Below are positions 51,606-61,400 of a stretch of 64,000 bases of DNA, one piece after another. The position numbers and the translations under genes were made by a program. Numbering within the stretch: the stretch's first letter is position 1; each line of letters opens with the position of its first letter. The notes beneath the pieces are model-generated. The model ran no database searches, was not told the origin of the DNA, and saw only the letters and a list, made by a program, of their open reading frames with translations. Source of the stretch: Actinacidiphila rubida (lineage in GTDB: Bacteria > Actinomycetota > Actinomycetes > Streptomycetales > Streptomycetaceae); assembly GCF_900110255.1 (NCBI RefSeq), contig NZ_FODD01000003.1:1-64000 (forward strand), written 5' to 3'.

Positions 51606-52220
51606 ATGCCGCAGCAGAAGCAGCCCCTGACCGCGATGGATGCGACGGACGCGATGGACACGACCGATCAGGCGGACGCGATGGACACGGCGGACCGGGC
51701 GAACGGGACCGACGCCCCCGCCGACGCCGTCGACGCGATCACCGGGCAGTGGAACCGGGAGCGCCCGGACCTCGACACCCTGCCGATGGCCGTCTTCGGC
51801 CGGATCTACCGGCTGTCGCGGATCATGGGCGACCGGATGGAGAAGGAGTACCAGCGGTACGGGATCGGGCGCGGCGAGTTCGACGTGCTGGCCACGCTGC
51901 GCCGTTCGGGGGCGCCCTACACGCTGTCGCCGCGCCAGCTGTCGGCGACGCTGATGCTGACCACCGGCGGGATGACGGGCCGGCTGGACAAGCTGGAGAA
52001 GGCCGGGCTGCTGGAACGCACGCCCGATCCGGGGGACCGCCGCGGTCTGCGGGTCACCCTCACGGACAAGGGGCTGGGCGTCATCGACCAGGCGGTCGGC
52101 TCAGGTCTCGCGCTGCAGCGCGAACCCGTCGACGGCCTCGGGCCGCAGGACGCGGAGCAGCTCGCCGTCCTCCTGCGGCGCCTGATGGCGGCCACGGACG
52201 CGAGCGGCCGCGGCGCCTGA
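51606..52220 (+). CDS. MarR-family transcriptional regulator
   Basis: 204 residues from ATG 51606. The C-terminal ~150 residues are a MarR winged helix: FDVLATLRRSGAPYTLSPRQLSATLMLTTGGMTGRLDKLEKAGLLER, then PDPGDRRGLRVTLTDKG. The N-terminal ~35 residues are an Asp/Ala/Met/Thr repeat (MDATDAMDTTDQADAMDTAD) made by in-frame duplication of a GACGCGATGGACAC-like unit, not part of the usual MarR fold. It probably represses itself and the divergent exporter. Confidence 0.92.
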   Translation: MPQQKQPLTAMDATDAMDTTDQADAMDTADRANGTDAPADAVDAITGQWNRERPDLDTLPMAVFGRIYRLSRIMGDRMEKEYQRYGIGRGEFDVLATLRRSGAPYTLSPRQLSATLMLTTGGMTGRLDKLEKAGLLERTPDPGDRRGLRVTLTDKGLGVIDQAVGSGLALQREPVDGLGPQDAEQLAVLLRRLMAATDASGRGA

Positions 52221-52245
52221 GCGGCCGCGGCACGGGTGTCCCCTG

Positions 52246-52269
52246 CCCCGCGCCCCTGGGAGCGCGGGG
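52246..52269. terminator. Stem-loop between convergent marR and small membrane gene
   Basis: CCCCGCGC (52246-52253) pairs with GCGCGGGG (52262-52269) across 8 nt in the 64-bp convergent gap. Confidence 0.6.
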
Positions 52270-52284
52270 TTCACCTTCGAGGGA

Positions 52285-52524
52285 TCAGCCCTGCTGCTTG
52301 CGGGACTTGTCGGTGACGATGACGAGTCCGGCGATGATCCCGAAGAGGACCAGCGGGAGGGCGACGAACAGGCCCAGGGTCTGGGCGACGTTCAGCCCGG
52401 AACCGGGGTCGTCCCCGTCGTCGTGGGCCAGCGCGAACGCCGGCGTCGACATGAGCAGCAGCAGCGCCGTACCGGCGGTCACCACACCGGCGCGCAGGGC
52501 CTTCTTGTTGAGCTTCTTGTCCAC
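52285..52524 (-). CDS. Small secreted/membrane protein of unknown function
   Basis: 79 residues from ATG 52524. N-terminal signal segment ALRAGVVTAGTALLLLMSTPAFA followed by HDDGDDPGSG, then a second membrane helix (TLGLFVALPLVLFGIIAGLVIV) and a short Lys/Arg tail. So one small acidic loop lies outside. A similar small protein is common beside malQ in streptomycetes as far as I recall. Function unknown. Confidence 0.8.
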   Translation of the reverse strand: MDKKLNKKALRAGVVTAGTALLLLMSTPAFALAHDDGDDPGSGLNVAQTLGLFVALPLVLFGIIAGLVIVTDKSRKQQG

Positions 52525-52572
52525 ACGGCCAATGTAGTGACCACCTCCGCACGCCGCGCGCCCGGGGGTGCC

Positions 52573-54702
52573 TTACGGGTGCCGGGCGCCCGGCGCGGCA
52601 CTCCCGGCGGCACTTCCCGCGGGGCCCGGCGGGGAACCCGCCTCGGCCCGTGCCACCGCCCGGCGCACCTCCTCGGCCAGCGCGTGCAGCCGGGACGAGG
52701 CGGCGAGCTGCTCCAGCGTCAGCGGGTTCCCGCCCGGATCGGCGATCGGCAGCCGCCAGTTCGGGTACTCGTCGGACGTCCCCGGCAGGTTCTGCGGGCG
52801 CCGGTCGCCGACGCCGTCCGGCAGCCACACGCCCACCATCCGGGCCGGTGTGCGGGCCAGGAACCGGTGCACCGCCTTGACCACCGCCTCCTCCTCCGCG
52901 GCGCCCTCCGGCAGCAGTCCCAGCCGGCCGAGCAGCGCGATCCACTCGGCGACCTCGGCCGCGTCGTCCGCCTCCTCCTCGGCGAGCGGGCGGGTCAGCA
53001 GGCCGAGCCGGTGCCGCAGCTCCACGTGCTCGCCCGTCAGCCGGGCCGCGGTGCTCGGCAGGTCGTGCGTGGTGGCGGTCGCCAGGCACGCCTCCCGCCA
53101 CGCCGAGGGCGGCAGCGGCCTGCGGTCGGCGTCCTCGCCCGTGTAGTTGCGCTCGAACCACAGCACCGAGGTGCCGAGGATCCCGCGGTCGGCCAGTTCC
53201 TCGCGCACGCCCGGCTCGACCGTGCCCAGGTCCTCGCCGATGACCACCGCGCCCGTCTCGTACGCCTCCAGGGCCAGCAGGCCCAGCATCGCCTCCGCGT
53301 CGTACCGCACGTACGTGCCGTCGGTCGGCGGCCGGCCCTCCGGCACCCACCACAGCCGGAACAGGCCCATCACGTGGTCCATCCGCAGGCCGCCCGCGTG
53401 CCGCAGCATCCGCGCCACCAGGTCGCGGTAGGGGGCGTAGCCGGTCGCGGCGAGCGCGTCGGGGCGCCACGGCGGCAGCCCCCAGTCCTGGCCGCGGGAG
53501 TTGAAGGCGTCCGGCGGCGCGCCGATCGAGATGCCGCCGGCCAGTACGTCCTGCATCGACCAGGCGTCCGAGCCGCCCGGGTGCACGCCCACCGCCAGGT
53601 CGTGCACGATCCCGATCGGCATCCCCGCGTCCCGGGCCGCGCGGTGCGCCGCGGCGAGCTGGCTGTCGGTCAGCCAGGTCAGCCAGCAGTGGAAGTCCAC
53701 CCGGTCCAGGTGCGTGGTGCGGGCCCTGGCCACCTGCGGCGAGCGCGGGTCGCGCAGGCCCGCGGGCCAGGAGTGCCAGTCGGGGCCGTGCAGTTCGGCC
53801 AGCGCCGACCACGTCGCGTGGTCGTCCAGGGCCTGCCCCTGCTCGGCGAGGTAGTCGGCGTAGGCGGCGCGCCGGCCCGGGCTCAGCGGCACCGACCGCA
53901 GCAGCTCCAGTGCCCGCGCCTTCAGCTCCCACACCGCGTCACGGTCGATCAGCGCGTCCTTGAGCAGCACGCCGTCCCGCAGGGCCGCGGCCTTGCGCAG
54001 CAGGGCGTCGAGCTCGCCGCGGGCCTCCCGCGGCAGATGGGCGAACTCCGGCACGTCCTCGATCCGCAGGTACACCGGATCGGGGAAGCGGCGGGAGGAG
54101 GGGCGGTACGGCGAGGGGTCGGTCGGCCGGCCCGGCACGCCCGCGTGCAGCGGGTTGATCTGGACGAAGCCCGCACCCAGGGCCCGCCCCGACCACGCCG
54201 CCAGGTCCGCGAGGTCGCCCAGGTCGCCGCGGCCCCACGAGCGCGAGGACAGCGTGGAGTACAGCTGGGCCATGAACCCGAAGGTGCGGCCCGGCGGCCC
54301 GGACAGCCGCGTCGGGGCGACGACCAGGTCGCCGTGCGCCGTACGGCCGTCGGCCCCGGTGGCCCGCAGCACGTAGCGGCCGGGGGTGCGCGGCGGGTCG
54401 GCCAGCTCCTCGCCGGCCTGCGTCTCGGTCCGCAGCCGGGTGCCCTCGGGCAGGTCGGGAAGGGCCTGCTTGAGGGTCCGCCGGCCCGGGCGCACGACCG
54501 TGCACGGCGGCAGCAGGCGGTGCGTCCTGCGCTGCTCGGCCGCGGCCAGCGCGTCCCTGACGGCGCGCGGGGTGCCGGCGTCGACGCCGAGTGCGGCGAG
54601 GACGGCGACGACGGTGTCCTCCGGAACCGGAACGTGGACGTCCGGCGCGGGGCTGTACGTCACGTCCACGCCGTACATGGCGGCAAGCCGGTCCCGGTCC
54701 AT
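52573..54702 (-). CDS. malQ: 4-alpha-glucanotransferase (amylomaltase)
   Basis: 709 residues from ATG 54702 with GGAGGC upstream. GH77 enzyme: the nucleophile Asp is in GGLRMDHVMGLFR, the acid/base Glu in GAVVIGEDLGTVEPG and the transition-state Asp in TTTHDLPSTAARLTG. The N-terminal ~150-residue extension is the bacterial beta-sandwich of MalQ. It transfers alpha-1,4 glucan chains during maltodextrin and glycogen turnover in the cytoplasm. Divergent from the ABC pair downstream. Confidence 0.95.
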   Translation of the reverse strand: MDRDRLAAMYGVDVTYSPAPDVHVPVPEDTVVAVLAALGVDAGTPRAVRDALAAAEQRRTHRLLPPCTVVRPGRRTLKQALPDLPEGTRLRTETQAGEELADPPRTPGRYVLRATGADGRTAHGDLVVAPTRLSGPPGRTFGFMAQLYSTLSSRSWGRGDLGDLADLAAWSGRALGAGFVQINPLHAGVPGRPTDPSPYRPSSRRFPDPVYLRIEDVPEFAHLPREARGELDALLRKAAALRDGVLLKDALIDRDAVWELKARALELLRSVPLSPGRRAAYADYLAEQGQALDDHATWSALAELHGPDWHSWPAGLRDPRSPQVARARTTHLDRVDFHCWLTWLTDSQLAAAHRAARDAGMPIGIVHDLAVGVHPGGSDAWSMQDVLAGGISIGAPPDAFNSRGQDWGLPPWRPDALAATGYAPYRDLVARMLRHAGGLRMDHVMGLFRLWWVPEGRPPTDGTYVRYDAEAMLGLLALEAYETGAVVIGEDLGTVEPGVREELADRGILGTSVLWFERNYTGEDADRRPLPPSAWREACLATATTHDLPSTAARLTGEHVELRHRLGLLTRPLAEEEADDAAEVAEWIALLGRLGLLPEGAAEEEAVVKAVHRFLARTPARMVGVWLPDGVGDRRPQNLPGTSDEYPNWRLPIADPGGNPLTLEQLAASSRLHALAEEVRRAVARAEAGSPPGPAGSAAGSAAPGARHP

Positions 54703-54970
54703 CGGGCCTCCGTCCTCACAGTCTGTCCGGGAACCCTTCCCGGGGGTGCCTGCCTTCTACCCTTCCTTCCCCTCCTACCCGGGTTGCCTTCCGGCGACCG
54801 CCCCGACGCCTCGCCGGTCCGCCCGCCGTGGTGGCCGTCCTTTCCGGCCGCCACAGCGGGGGAGGGCATGGGGGGTTGTCCCCACCTTCGGGACGCCAGG
54901 GGACGCCATGGTCCGGCCGCGGCGCGCTCCGTAGCGTCGGAAGCGTCGTCAGGAGAGGAGCCCCCAGGCC
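54703..54970. other. Divergent gap between malQ and an ABC pair, with a polypyrimidine tract
   Basis: No gene seen. From about 54747 to 54790 the plus strand is almost entirely pyrimidine, so the malQ leader RNA would be nearly all purine. The promoters of both genes should lie here. AGGAGAGGAG (54950-54960) is the ribosome site of the ABC ATPase gene. Confidence 0.5.
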
Positions 54971-55831
54971 ATGGCATCGCGCCGAAAGACCACGCCGACC
55001 CCACCCACCGACGCGGAGCACCGCCCGTCGCCGCACGCCGTGGAACTGCGCGCCGTCCGCCGCACCTACGGCAGGGGCGACGCCGCCGTGCACGCGCTGC
55101 GCGGCGTCGACCTGGCCCTGCCGCGGCGCACCTTCACCGCCGTGATGGGCCCGTCGGGCTCCGGCAAGAGCACGTTCCTGCAGTGCGCGGCCGGACTGGA
55201 CCGGCCGAGCGCGGGCCAGGTGCTGCTGGGCGGCCAGGACATCACCGGGCTGAGCGAGAACCACCTCACCAAGCTCCGGCGCCGGCGCATCGGCTTCGTC
55301 TTCCAGTCCTTCAACCTGCTGCCGTCGCTGACGGTGCAGCAGAACGTGCTGCTCCCGCTGCGGCTGGCCGGGGCCCGGCCGGACCGGCGCAGGGCCGCGG
55401 AGCTGCTGGCCCGGGTCGGCCTCGAAGGGCACGGCAGGCGCCGGCCCGGCCAGCTCTCGGGCGGGCAGCAGCAGCGGGTGGCGCTGGCCCGCGCCCTCAT
55501 CACCGAGCCCGAGGTGATCTTCGCGGACGAGCCGACGGGCGCGCTCGACACCGGGACCGCCCGGGAGGTGCTCGGGTTGCTGCGGCAGGCCGTCGACGGC
55601 CTCGGCGCCACGGTCGTGATGGTCACCCACGATCCCGTCGCCGCCTCCTACGCCGACCGCGTGCTGTTCCTCGCCGACGGCTCGCTCGCCGGTGAGCTGG
55701 CCGACCCCGAGCCGGCGGCCGTCGCCGACCGCATGGTCGCGCTGACAGCCTCAGCCGGGTCCGCCGGATCCGCCGGGCGGCCCGCCGCCGGCGGGCCCTC
55801 CGGCTCCGGGCGGCTGGGGGCGGCGGCGTGA
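54971..55831 (+). CDS. ABC transporter ATP-binding protein (MacB/LolD type)
   Basis: 286 residues from ATG 54971. Walker A GPSGSGKST, Q-loop VFQSFNLLPSLTVQQNV, signature LSGGQQQR, Walker B VIFADEPTGALD, H-loop VMVTHD. The C-terminal 30 residues are Gly/Ala/Ser repeats. The stop overlaps the permease start, so the ATPase and permease are made together. Unlike the ATPase at 7853 it has no AbrB-like tail. Confidence 0.95.
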   Translation: MASRRKTTPTPPTDAEHRPSPHAVELRAVRRTYGRGDAAVHALRGVDLALPRRTFTAVMGPSGSGKSTFLQCAAGLDRPSAGQVLLGGQDITGLSENHLTKLRRRRIGFVFQSFNLLPSLTVQQNVLLPLRLAGARPDRRRAAELLARVGLEGHGRRRPGQLSGGQQQRVALARALITEPEVIFADEPTGALDTGTAREVLGLLRQAVDGLGATVVMVTHDPVAASYADRVLFLADGSLAGELADPEPAAVADRMVALTASAGSAGSAGRPAAGGPSGSGRLGAAA

Positions 55832-58320
55832 ACGGCCTCGCCCGCGCCTCGGTGCGGTTCCGGCCCGCGGCCTTCGTGGGCACGTTCGTGGCGCTGCTGT
55901 TCGCCGCCGCGGTCGTCACCGCCTGCGGCACCATGCTGCAGACCGGCGTCACCGCCCACGTGGCGCCCGTCCGGTACGCGCACGTGCCCGTCGTGGCGGC
56001 CGCCGACGCGCAGGCGCGGATCGTCACCGGCCACGGCGACAGCCGTGACACCGAGGCCGAGCCCCTCACCGACCAGCCGCGGCTGGACACCTCGCTGGCC
56101 GCCCGGATCGCCGCGCGGCCCGGCGTCGCCGCGGCCGTCCCCGACATCGCGTTCCCCGTCCAGGCCGCCCACCTGCCCGCGCTCACCGGACGCGACTGGG
56201 CCGCGCACGCCCTCGACGGCGGGACCGCCGTCGAGGGGCACGCGCCGCTCGCCGGCGAGGTCGTGCTCGACGCCGCGACCGCGAGGTCCGCCGGGCTCGG
56301 CGCCGGTGACGCCGTCGCGCTGACGGCGCCCGGCGGCACGCGCACGTACCGGATCGCCGGTGTGGCCCAGGAGGCCGCCCCCACCGCGTACTTCGCGGAC
56401 AGCGCGGCCGGCACCCTGTCCGGGCACCCCGGAAAGGCGGACGCCATCGCGGTGTTCGCCCGCGCCGGGGTGCCCGTGGACCGGCTCGCCGAGCAGACGC
56501 GCCAGGCCGTGGGCGGGCACGCCGTGGTGCGCACCGGCGACGGACGCGGCGAGGCCGAGCAGCCCGGACTCGCCTCCGCCCGGGAGATGCTCACCGCGAT
56601 CGGCGGGTCCTTCGGCGGCATCGCCACCGCGACCGCGGTGTTCGTCGTCATGGGGACCGTCGCCCTCGCGGTCGGCCAGCGCGGCCGGGAGATCGCGCTG
56701 CTGCGCGCGGTCGGCGCCACCCCGCGGCAGATCCGGCGGATGGTCGCCACCGAGGCGCTGCTCGTCGCGCCGCTGGCCGGCGCGGCCGGCATCCTGCCCG
56801 GAATCGCCCTGGCCCGCTGGTGGTTCGGCCAGCTCGTCGACAAGGGCGCCGTCCCGCACGGCGCTCACCTGTCGGTCGGCTGGATCCCGATGGTCGCCGC
56901 GGTCGGGGCGGGGATGCTGAGCGCGCTGGCCGCGGGCCGTCTCGCGGCGCGGCGGCCGTCGAAGGCCCGCCCGAGCCAGGCGCTGGGCGAGGCCGCGGTC
57001 GAGCGCCGGCGGCCCGGCGTGGTCCGCACCGTGCTGGGCGCGGTCGCGACGGCTGGCGGCGTGGTGCTGGCCACCGTCGCCTCCCACCTGACGGGGGACG
57101 ACGCGGCGTCGGTCGCGCTGTCCGTGGTGTTCTGCTTCATGCTGGCCGTGGCCCTGCTCGGCCCGGTGCTGGCGTGGCTCGCGGCGGCCGTGTTCGGGCT
57201 GCCGCTGCGCGCGGGCGGCGCGCCCGCCGCGCTCGCCGCCGCCAACACCCGTGCGAACGCCCGCCGGCTGGCCTCCGCGATCACCCCGATCGTGCTGGTC
57301 ACCGCGTTCTGCGGCACCCTGCTGTGCATGCAGGGCACGATCACCCACGCCGCGAGCCGGCAGATCAGGGACGGGGTGGTCGCCGACCAGGTGGTCGGCT
57401 CCGGCGGTGCCGGGCTGCCGGCCGGCACCGCGGACCGGGCGGCCCGCCTGCCCGGTGTCGAGACGGCGGTCGGCGTGCTGCGCACCGGCGCCCTGTACCG
57501 CGCCGGCGGCGCGCTCGACTCCACGACCGTCCTCGGCGTCGGCGGTGACCCGCGCCACCTGGAGCCGGTCCTCCGGCTCGGTGTGCGGGACGGCTCCCTG
57601 GCGAACCTGACCGGGGACGGGCGCACCGTCGCCGTCGACGCGCTGCTCGCCGGCACCGCGCACGTGAAGGTCGGGGACCGGCTGTCGCTGTGGCTGGGCG
57701 ACGGGACGCAGACCCGGCCGCGGGTCGTCGCGGTCTACGAACGCGGCCTGGGGCTGGGCCAGTTGGTCATGCCCCGGGCCGCGGTGGCCGCGCACGCGGC
57801 GACCGCCTACGACAGCCAGGTGCTGGTGCACGACCGGCCGGGGGCGCCGGCCGCGGACGTCCGGCAGGCGCTGGCGGGCCTGGACGTGCCCGGCCTGACC
57901 GTGACCGACCGGGCCGGCTACCGGGCGCAGGCCGACAAGGACCTGGAGCTCAACGCGTGGGCGAACCGCGTGATGGCGACGGTGCTCGGCGGGTTCGCGG
58001 CGGTGGCCGCCGTCAACACGCTGGTGATGACCGTGCTGGACCGGCGCCGCGAGGTCGCCCTGCTGCGGCTGACGGGCACGACCAGGCGCCAGGTGCTGGG
58101 CATGCTCCGCTGGGAGGCGCTGATGGTCGCGGCGGCCGGCCTGACCCTCGGCGCGGCCATCGCGTGGATCACGCTGGTCCCCATCGCCCGTGGCACCACC
58201 GGCGGTTCCCCCTACGTCCCCGCCGGCACGGCGCTGCCGCTGGCCGCCCTCACGCTGCTGCTGGCCCTCGCCGCCACCGCCCTCCCCGGCCGCGCCCTCC
58301 TGCGCCGGCCGGCCCGTTAG
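55828..58320 (+). CDS. FtsX/MacB-type ABC permease
   Basis: 830 residues from GTG 55828. First membrane segment 15-35 (FVGTFVALLFAAAVVTACGTML), an outside domain, then two FtsX modules: the central one with LLRAVGATPRQIRRMVATEALL and the C-terminal one with LLRLTGTTRRQVLGMLRWEALM. It pairs with the ATPase upstream. Such single-permease systems in streptomycetes are usually next to a two-component or TetR regulator; none is seen here. A stem-loop terminator follows. Confidence 0.93.
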   Translation: MNGLARASVRFRPAAFVGTFVALLFAAAVVTACGTMLQTGVTAHVAPVRYAHVPVVAAADAQARIVTGHGDSRDTEAEPLTDQPRLDTSLAARIAARPGVAAAVPDIAFPVQAAHLPALTGRDWAAHALDGGTAVEGHAPLAGEVVLDAATARSAGLGAGDAVALTAPGGTRTYRIAGVAQEAAPTAYFADSAAGTLSGHPGKADAIAVFARAGVPVDRLAEQTRQAVGGHAVVRTGDGRGEAEQPGLASAREMLTAIGGSFGGIATATAVFVVMGTVALAVGQRGREIALLRAVGATPRQIRRMVATEALLVAPLAGAAGILPGIALARWWFGQLVDKGAVPHGAHLSVGWIPMVAAVGAGMLSALAAGRLAARRPSKARPSQALGEAAVERRRPGVVRTVLGAVATAGGVVLATVASHLTGDDAASVALSVVFCFMLAVALLGPVLAWLAAAVFGLPLRAGGAPAALAAANTRANARRLASAITPIVLVTAFCGTLLCMQGTITHAASRQIRDGVVADQVVGSGGAGLPAGTADRAARLPGVETAVGVLRTGALYRAGGALDSTTVLGVGGDPRHLEPVLRLGVRDGSLANLTGDGRTVAVDALLAGTAHVKVGDRLSLWLGDGTQTRPRVVAVYERGLGLGQLVMPRAAVAAHAATAYDSQVLVHDRPGAPAADVRQALAGLDVPGLTVTDRAGYRAQADKDLELNAWANRVMATVLGGFAAVAAVNTLVMTVLDRRREVALLRLTGTTRRQVLGMLRWEALMVAAAGLTLGAAIAWITLVPIARGTTGGSPYVPAGTALPLAALTLLLALAATALPGRALLRRPAR

Positions 58321-58389
58321 GCCCGGCCGGGGGGCGCCGCACGCCGCGCGTCCCCGGCCCGTCCGCCCGCGGCGGGTCCGGACACGGGT

Positions 58390-58422
58390 GCGGGGCGGGC
58401 GCCCCCTGAGCGCCCGCCCCGC
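58390..58422. terminator. 12-bp bidirectional stem-loop terminator
   Basis: GCGGGGCGGGCG (58390-58401) pairs perfectly with CGCCCGCCCCGC (58411-58422) across 9 nt, between the convergent ABC permease and S8 protease genes. Confidence 0.8.
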
Positions 58423-58440
58423 GTCCTCCCCCGGGGGGGG

Positions 58441-61400
58441 TTAGGGGAGGGTCTTGGCGATCAGGACGCTGCCGGTGCCCGCGGTGGTCCCGCGTGCGTC
58501 GAGCAGCCGCACCTCGCCGAACAGCTCCCGGCCCTCGGGCGCCGCGGCCGCGGCCACGACGGACGCCGAGACCTGGGCGGTGGCGCCGTGCGGCAGGTCG
58601 AGGACCCCTTCGTCGTCCCCCACCGTCACCGAGCCGAGGCCCGGCGAGTAGTACACGTCCTTGTACGCGTACGTGGTGGAGCCGGACGGCACCGAGTAGC
58701 CGTCGACCTCGAAGGTGTACGTGCCGGCGGCCGGGTTCGCCAGGCTCACCGACTCCTCCGCGTCACCGTCCGCGGACTGCCCGACGAGCACCCCGTCGCG
58801 GTACACGTACAGGTCCAGGTCGGCCGCCGTGTCCGACGGCGAGCCGATGGACACGTCGAGCCGCGAGACGCCCGAGCCGAGGGTCAGCCGGGTGGTCTGG
58901 GTGTCGCCCTGGGCGATCGTCGGCGTCGCGGTGTGCGCGGAGCCCAGCGGCCCGCCCGCGAGCCGGCCCTGGAAGCCCGCGTAGGCGTTGGAGACGTTCC
59001 ACGTCACCGGGGTCGGCGTGCCGACCGTCGCCTCGTCGACGGTCCGCACCGCCGGGTCGAACGCGGCGCCGAGCACCGTCACCGTCAGCCGGTACGGGTT
59101 GTCCAGCTGCGGGGAGGTGCGCCGCGCCTCCACCTCGATCTCCCAGACCCCGGCCATCGGCGCGGCGTAGGACCGCACGTCGGGCCGGCAGGTGTTGGCC
59201 GGGTTGGGGTAGTCGGGGTAGCAGTCGATGGTCTGCGTGGAGTCCATGGGCACGCCGTACGGGTGCATGGTGACGAACCGCGTCTGGCTGCCCGCCGCGA
59301 GCCCGTCCATGGCCACCTCCAGCGAGGTCGCGCCGGCCGGGACGGTCACGAAGTACGAGCGGGTGACGTCCCGCTGGACGGAGCCGGAGCGGGTCAGCGT
59401 GAAGCCGGGGGCCGCCACCGGGGTGGAGACCACCACGGCCGCGGGGATCTGCGTGTCGGTGCCGCGGGTCAGCGGGTCGTCGACGTTCAGCAGGGCGCTG
59501 TGCACGCCCGCCGAGCGCGGCTTGGCGGTGATCCGCACGGTGACCGGCACGTTCAGCGGCAGCCGGACCAGCGGCCCGCCCTCGACCCGGAACGTGCCGT
59601 CGTTGTGCGCCCACGTCAGCGTCTGCCACTGCGCCGCCGCCGGGCCCGAGGTGCGGGTCACCGTGACGCCGTAGGTGCGCTGCCCGCCGGCCGTCAGGCC
59701 GCCCTCGCGGTCGTACACGCCGGTGCCGTAGCCCGGCGTCTGCAGGAAGCCGGACAGGACCGTGTCCACGGGCGCCTTGACGGTGTACGCGTCGGTGGTG
59801 CCGCCGCGGCGGAGCAGGTCCCAGGCCGGGCCGACGGACACCAGGCCGGCGCCCTGGTCGACGGTCTGGAAGCCGGGGATCTCGCGCGCGGTGCTGATCA
59901 GCGCGGTGCGCAGCTGGGCCGGGGTCACGGTCAGGTGCTGCGATCTGGCGGCCGACAGCAGCAGCGCCGCGGCTCCGGTCGCCTGCGGGGAGGCCATCGA
60001 CGTGCCCTGCAGCATGGCGTAGCCGGGCGGCAGGGCGTAACCGGCCTCCTTCACCGGGGCGCCCGCCTCCCAGGTGGGCACGGCGTTGATGGCCGCGCCG
60101 GGCGCGGTGAGGACCGGGGCGAGACCGCCGTCCTCGCGCGGGCCGCGCGCGGAGAAGGGCAGCAGCGAGTACGGGACGGTCATCTGCGAGCCGTAGTTCG
60201 CCGCCCAGGTTTCCCGGGAGATCGACGCGCCGATGCTGAGCACGTGGTCGGCGAGCCCGGGGTCGCTGATGGTGTTGACGCCCGGGCCGTCGTTGCCGGC
60301 GGAGATCACCAGCTGGACGCCGTAGGTGTCGATGAGCCGCTTGTAGAGCTGGTCGCGGGCGCTGGCACCGTCGTTGAGGGCGCCGAGGCCGCCGATGGAC
60401 ATGTTGACCACGTCGACGTGGTGGTTGACCACCAGATCGGTCATGCCCTCGGTGAGCGCGATGTTGGTGCAGCCGCCGGACCAGCTGCAGGCCCGCGAGG
60501 AGACGATCTTCGCGCCGGGCGCGGCGCCGTTCATCCTCCCGCCGAACAGCCCGTTGGCGCTGGTGATGCCGGCGACGTGGGTGCCGTGCTCGGACTGCAC
60601 CACGCCGATGTTGACGAAGTCCGCCTTCTTGCCGACCCACGTCCCGCCGTAGGGGTCCATGGGGACGTCCTTGCGGATCTCGACCGTGAACGGGATCGAC
60701 TCCGAGATCGCGGTCGCCGGGTCGTCGGTGCCGAAGTGCCCGATCTGGAAGCCGTCCTTGTACGGCTTCATCGCGGTCTCGTCGGTGAAGTCGCCGTCGT
60801 TGTCGAGGTCGACGCGCACGGTGCCGGCGGCCGGGTCGTACAGCACGCCCCACACGTCGGTGGTGTCGCCGTCGCGGTTCAGGTCGCCCTGCATGTCGCC
60901 GCCCTTGGTGGCGGCCTCGGCGAAGGTGCTGAACCGGTAGTCGCCGGCCGGCGCGGTCCACGTGCGGCCGGCCGCGGTGAACGACGGCCCGGACACCGCG
61001 GTGACCATCGCCCGCCAGGTGGCGTCGCCGTCCAGGATCGGGTCGGTGGAGGTGACCCAGTCGACGATCTTCCGCTCGCCGGTGGTGGTCCGCTGCAGCG
61101 CCGGGTGGCCGACGTCGACGCCGGAGTCCAGGATGCCGATGGTCACGCCGCGGCCGTCGCTCGCGGGGTGGTCCTTGACGAAGTCGACGGCGCCGGTCTC
61201 GAAGGCCGGCTGGTAGGGGTTCTTCGCCGGGGTGTGCGCGTCGGGCCCGGGGTAGGTCGTCGTGCCGTGACCGGACGGCCGGCCCGCCGCGGCGCCCGCC
61301 CTGTCCGCGGTGTCCGCGGAAGGCGTCGGGTCGTCGAGCGCGATCTCCTGCTTGAGGTCGATGGCCAGCACCTGCGGCAGCTTCTGCGCGGCGGCGAGGG

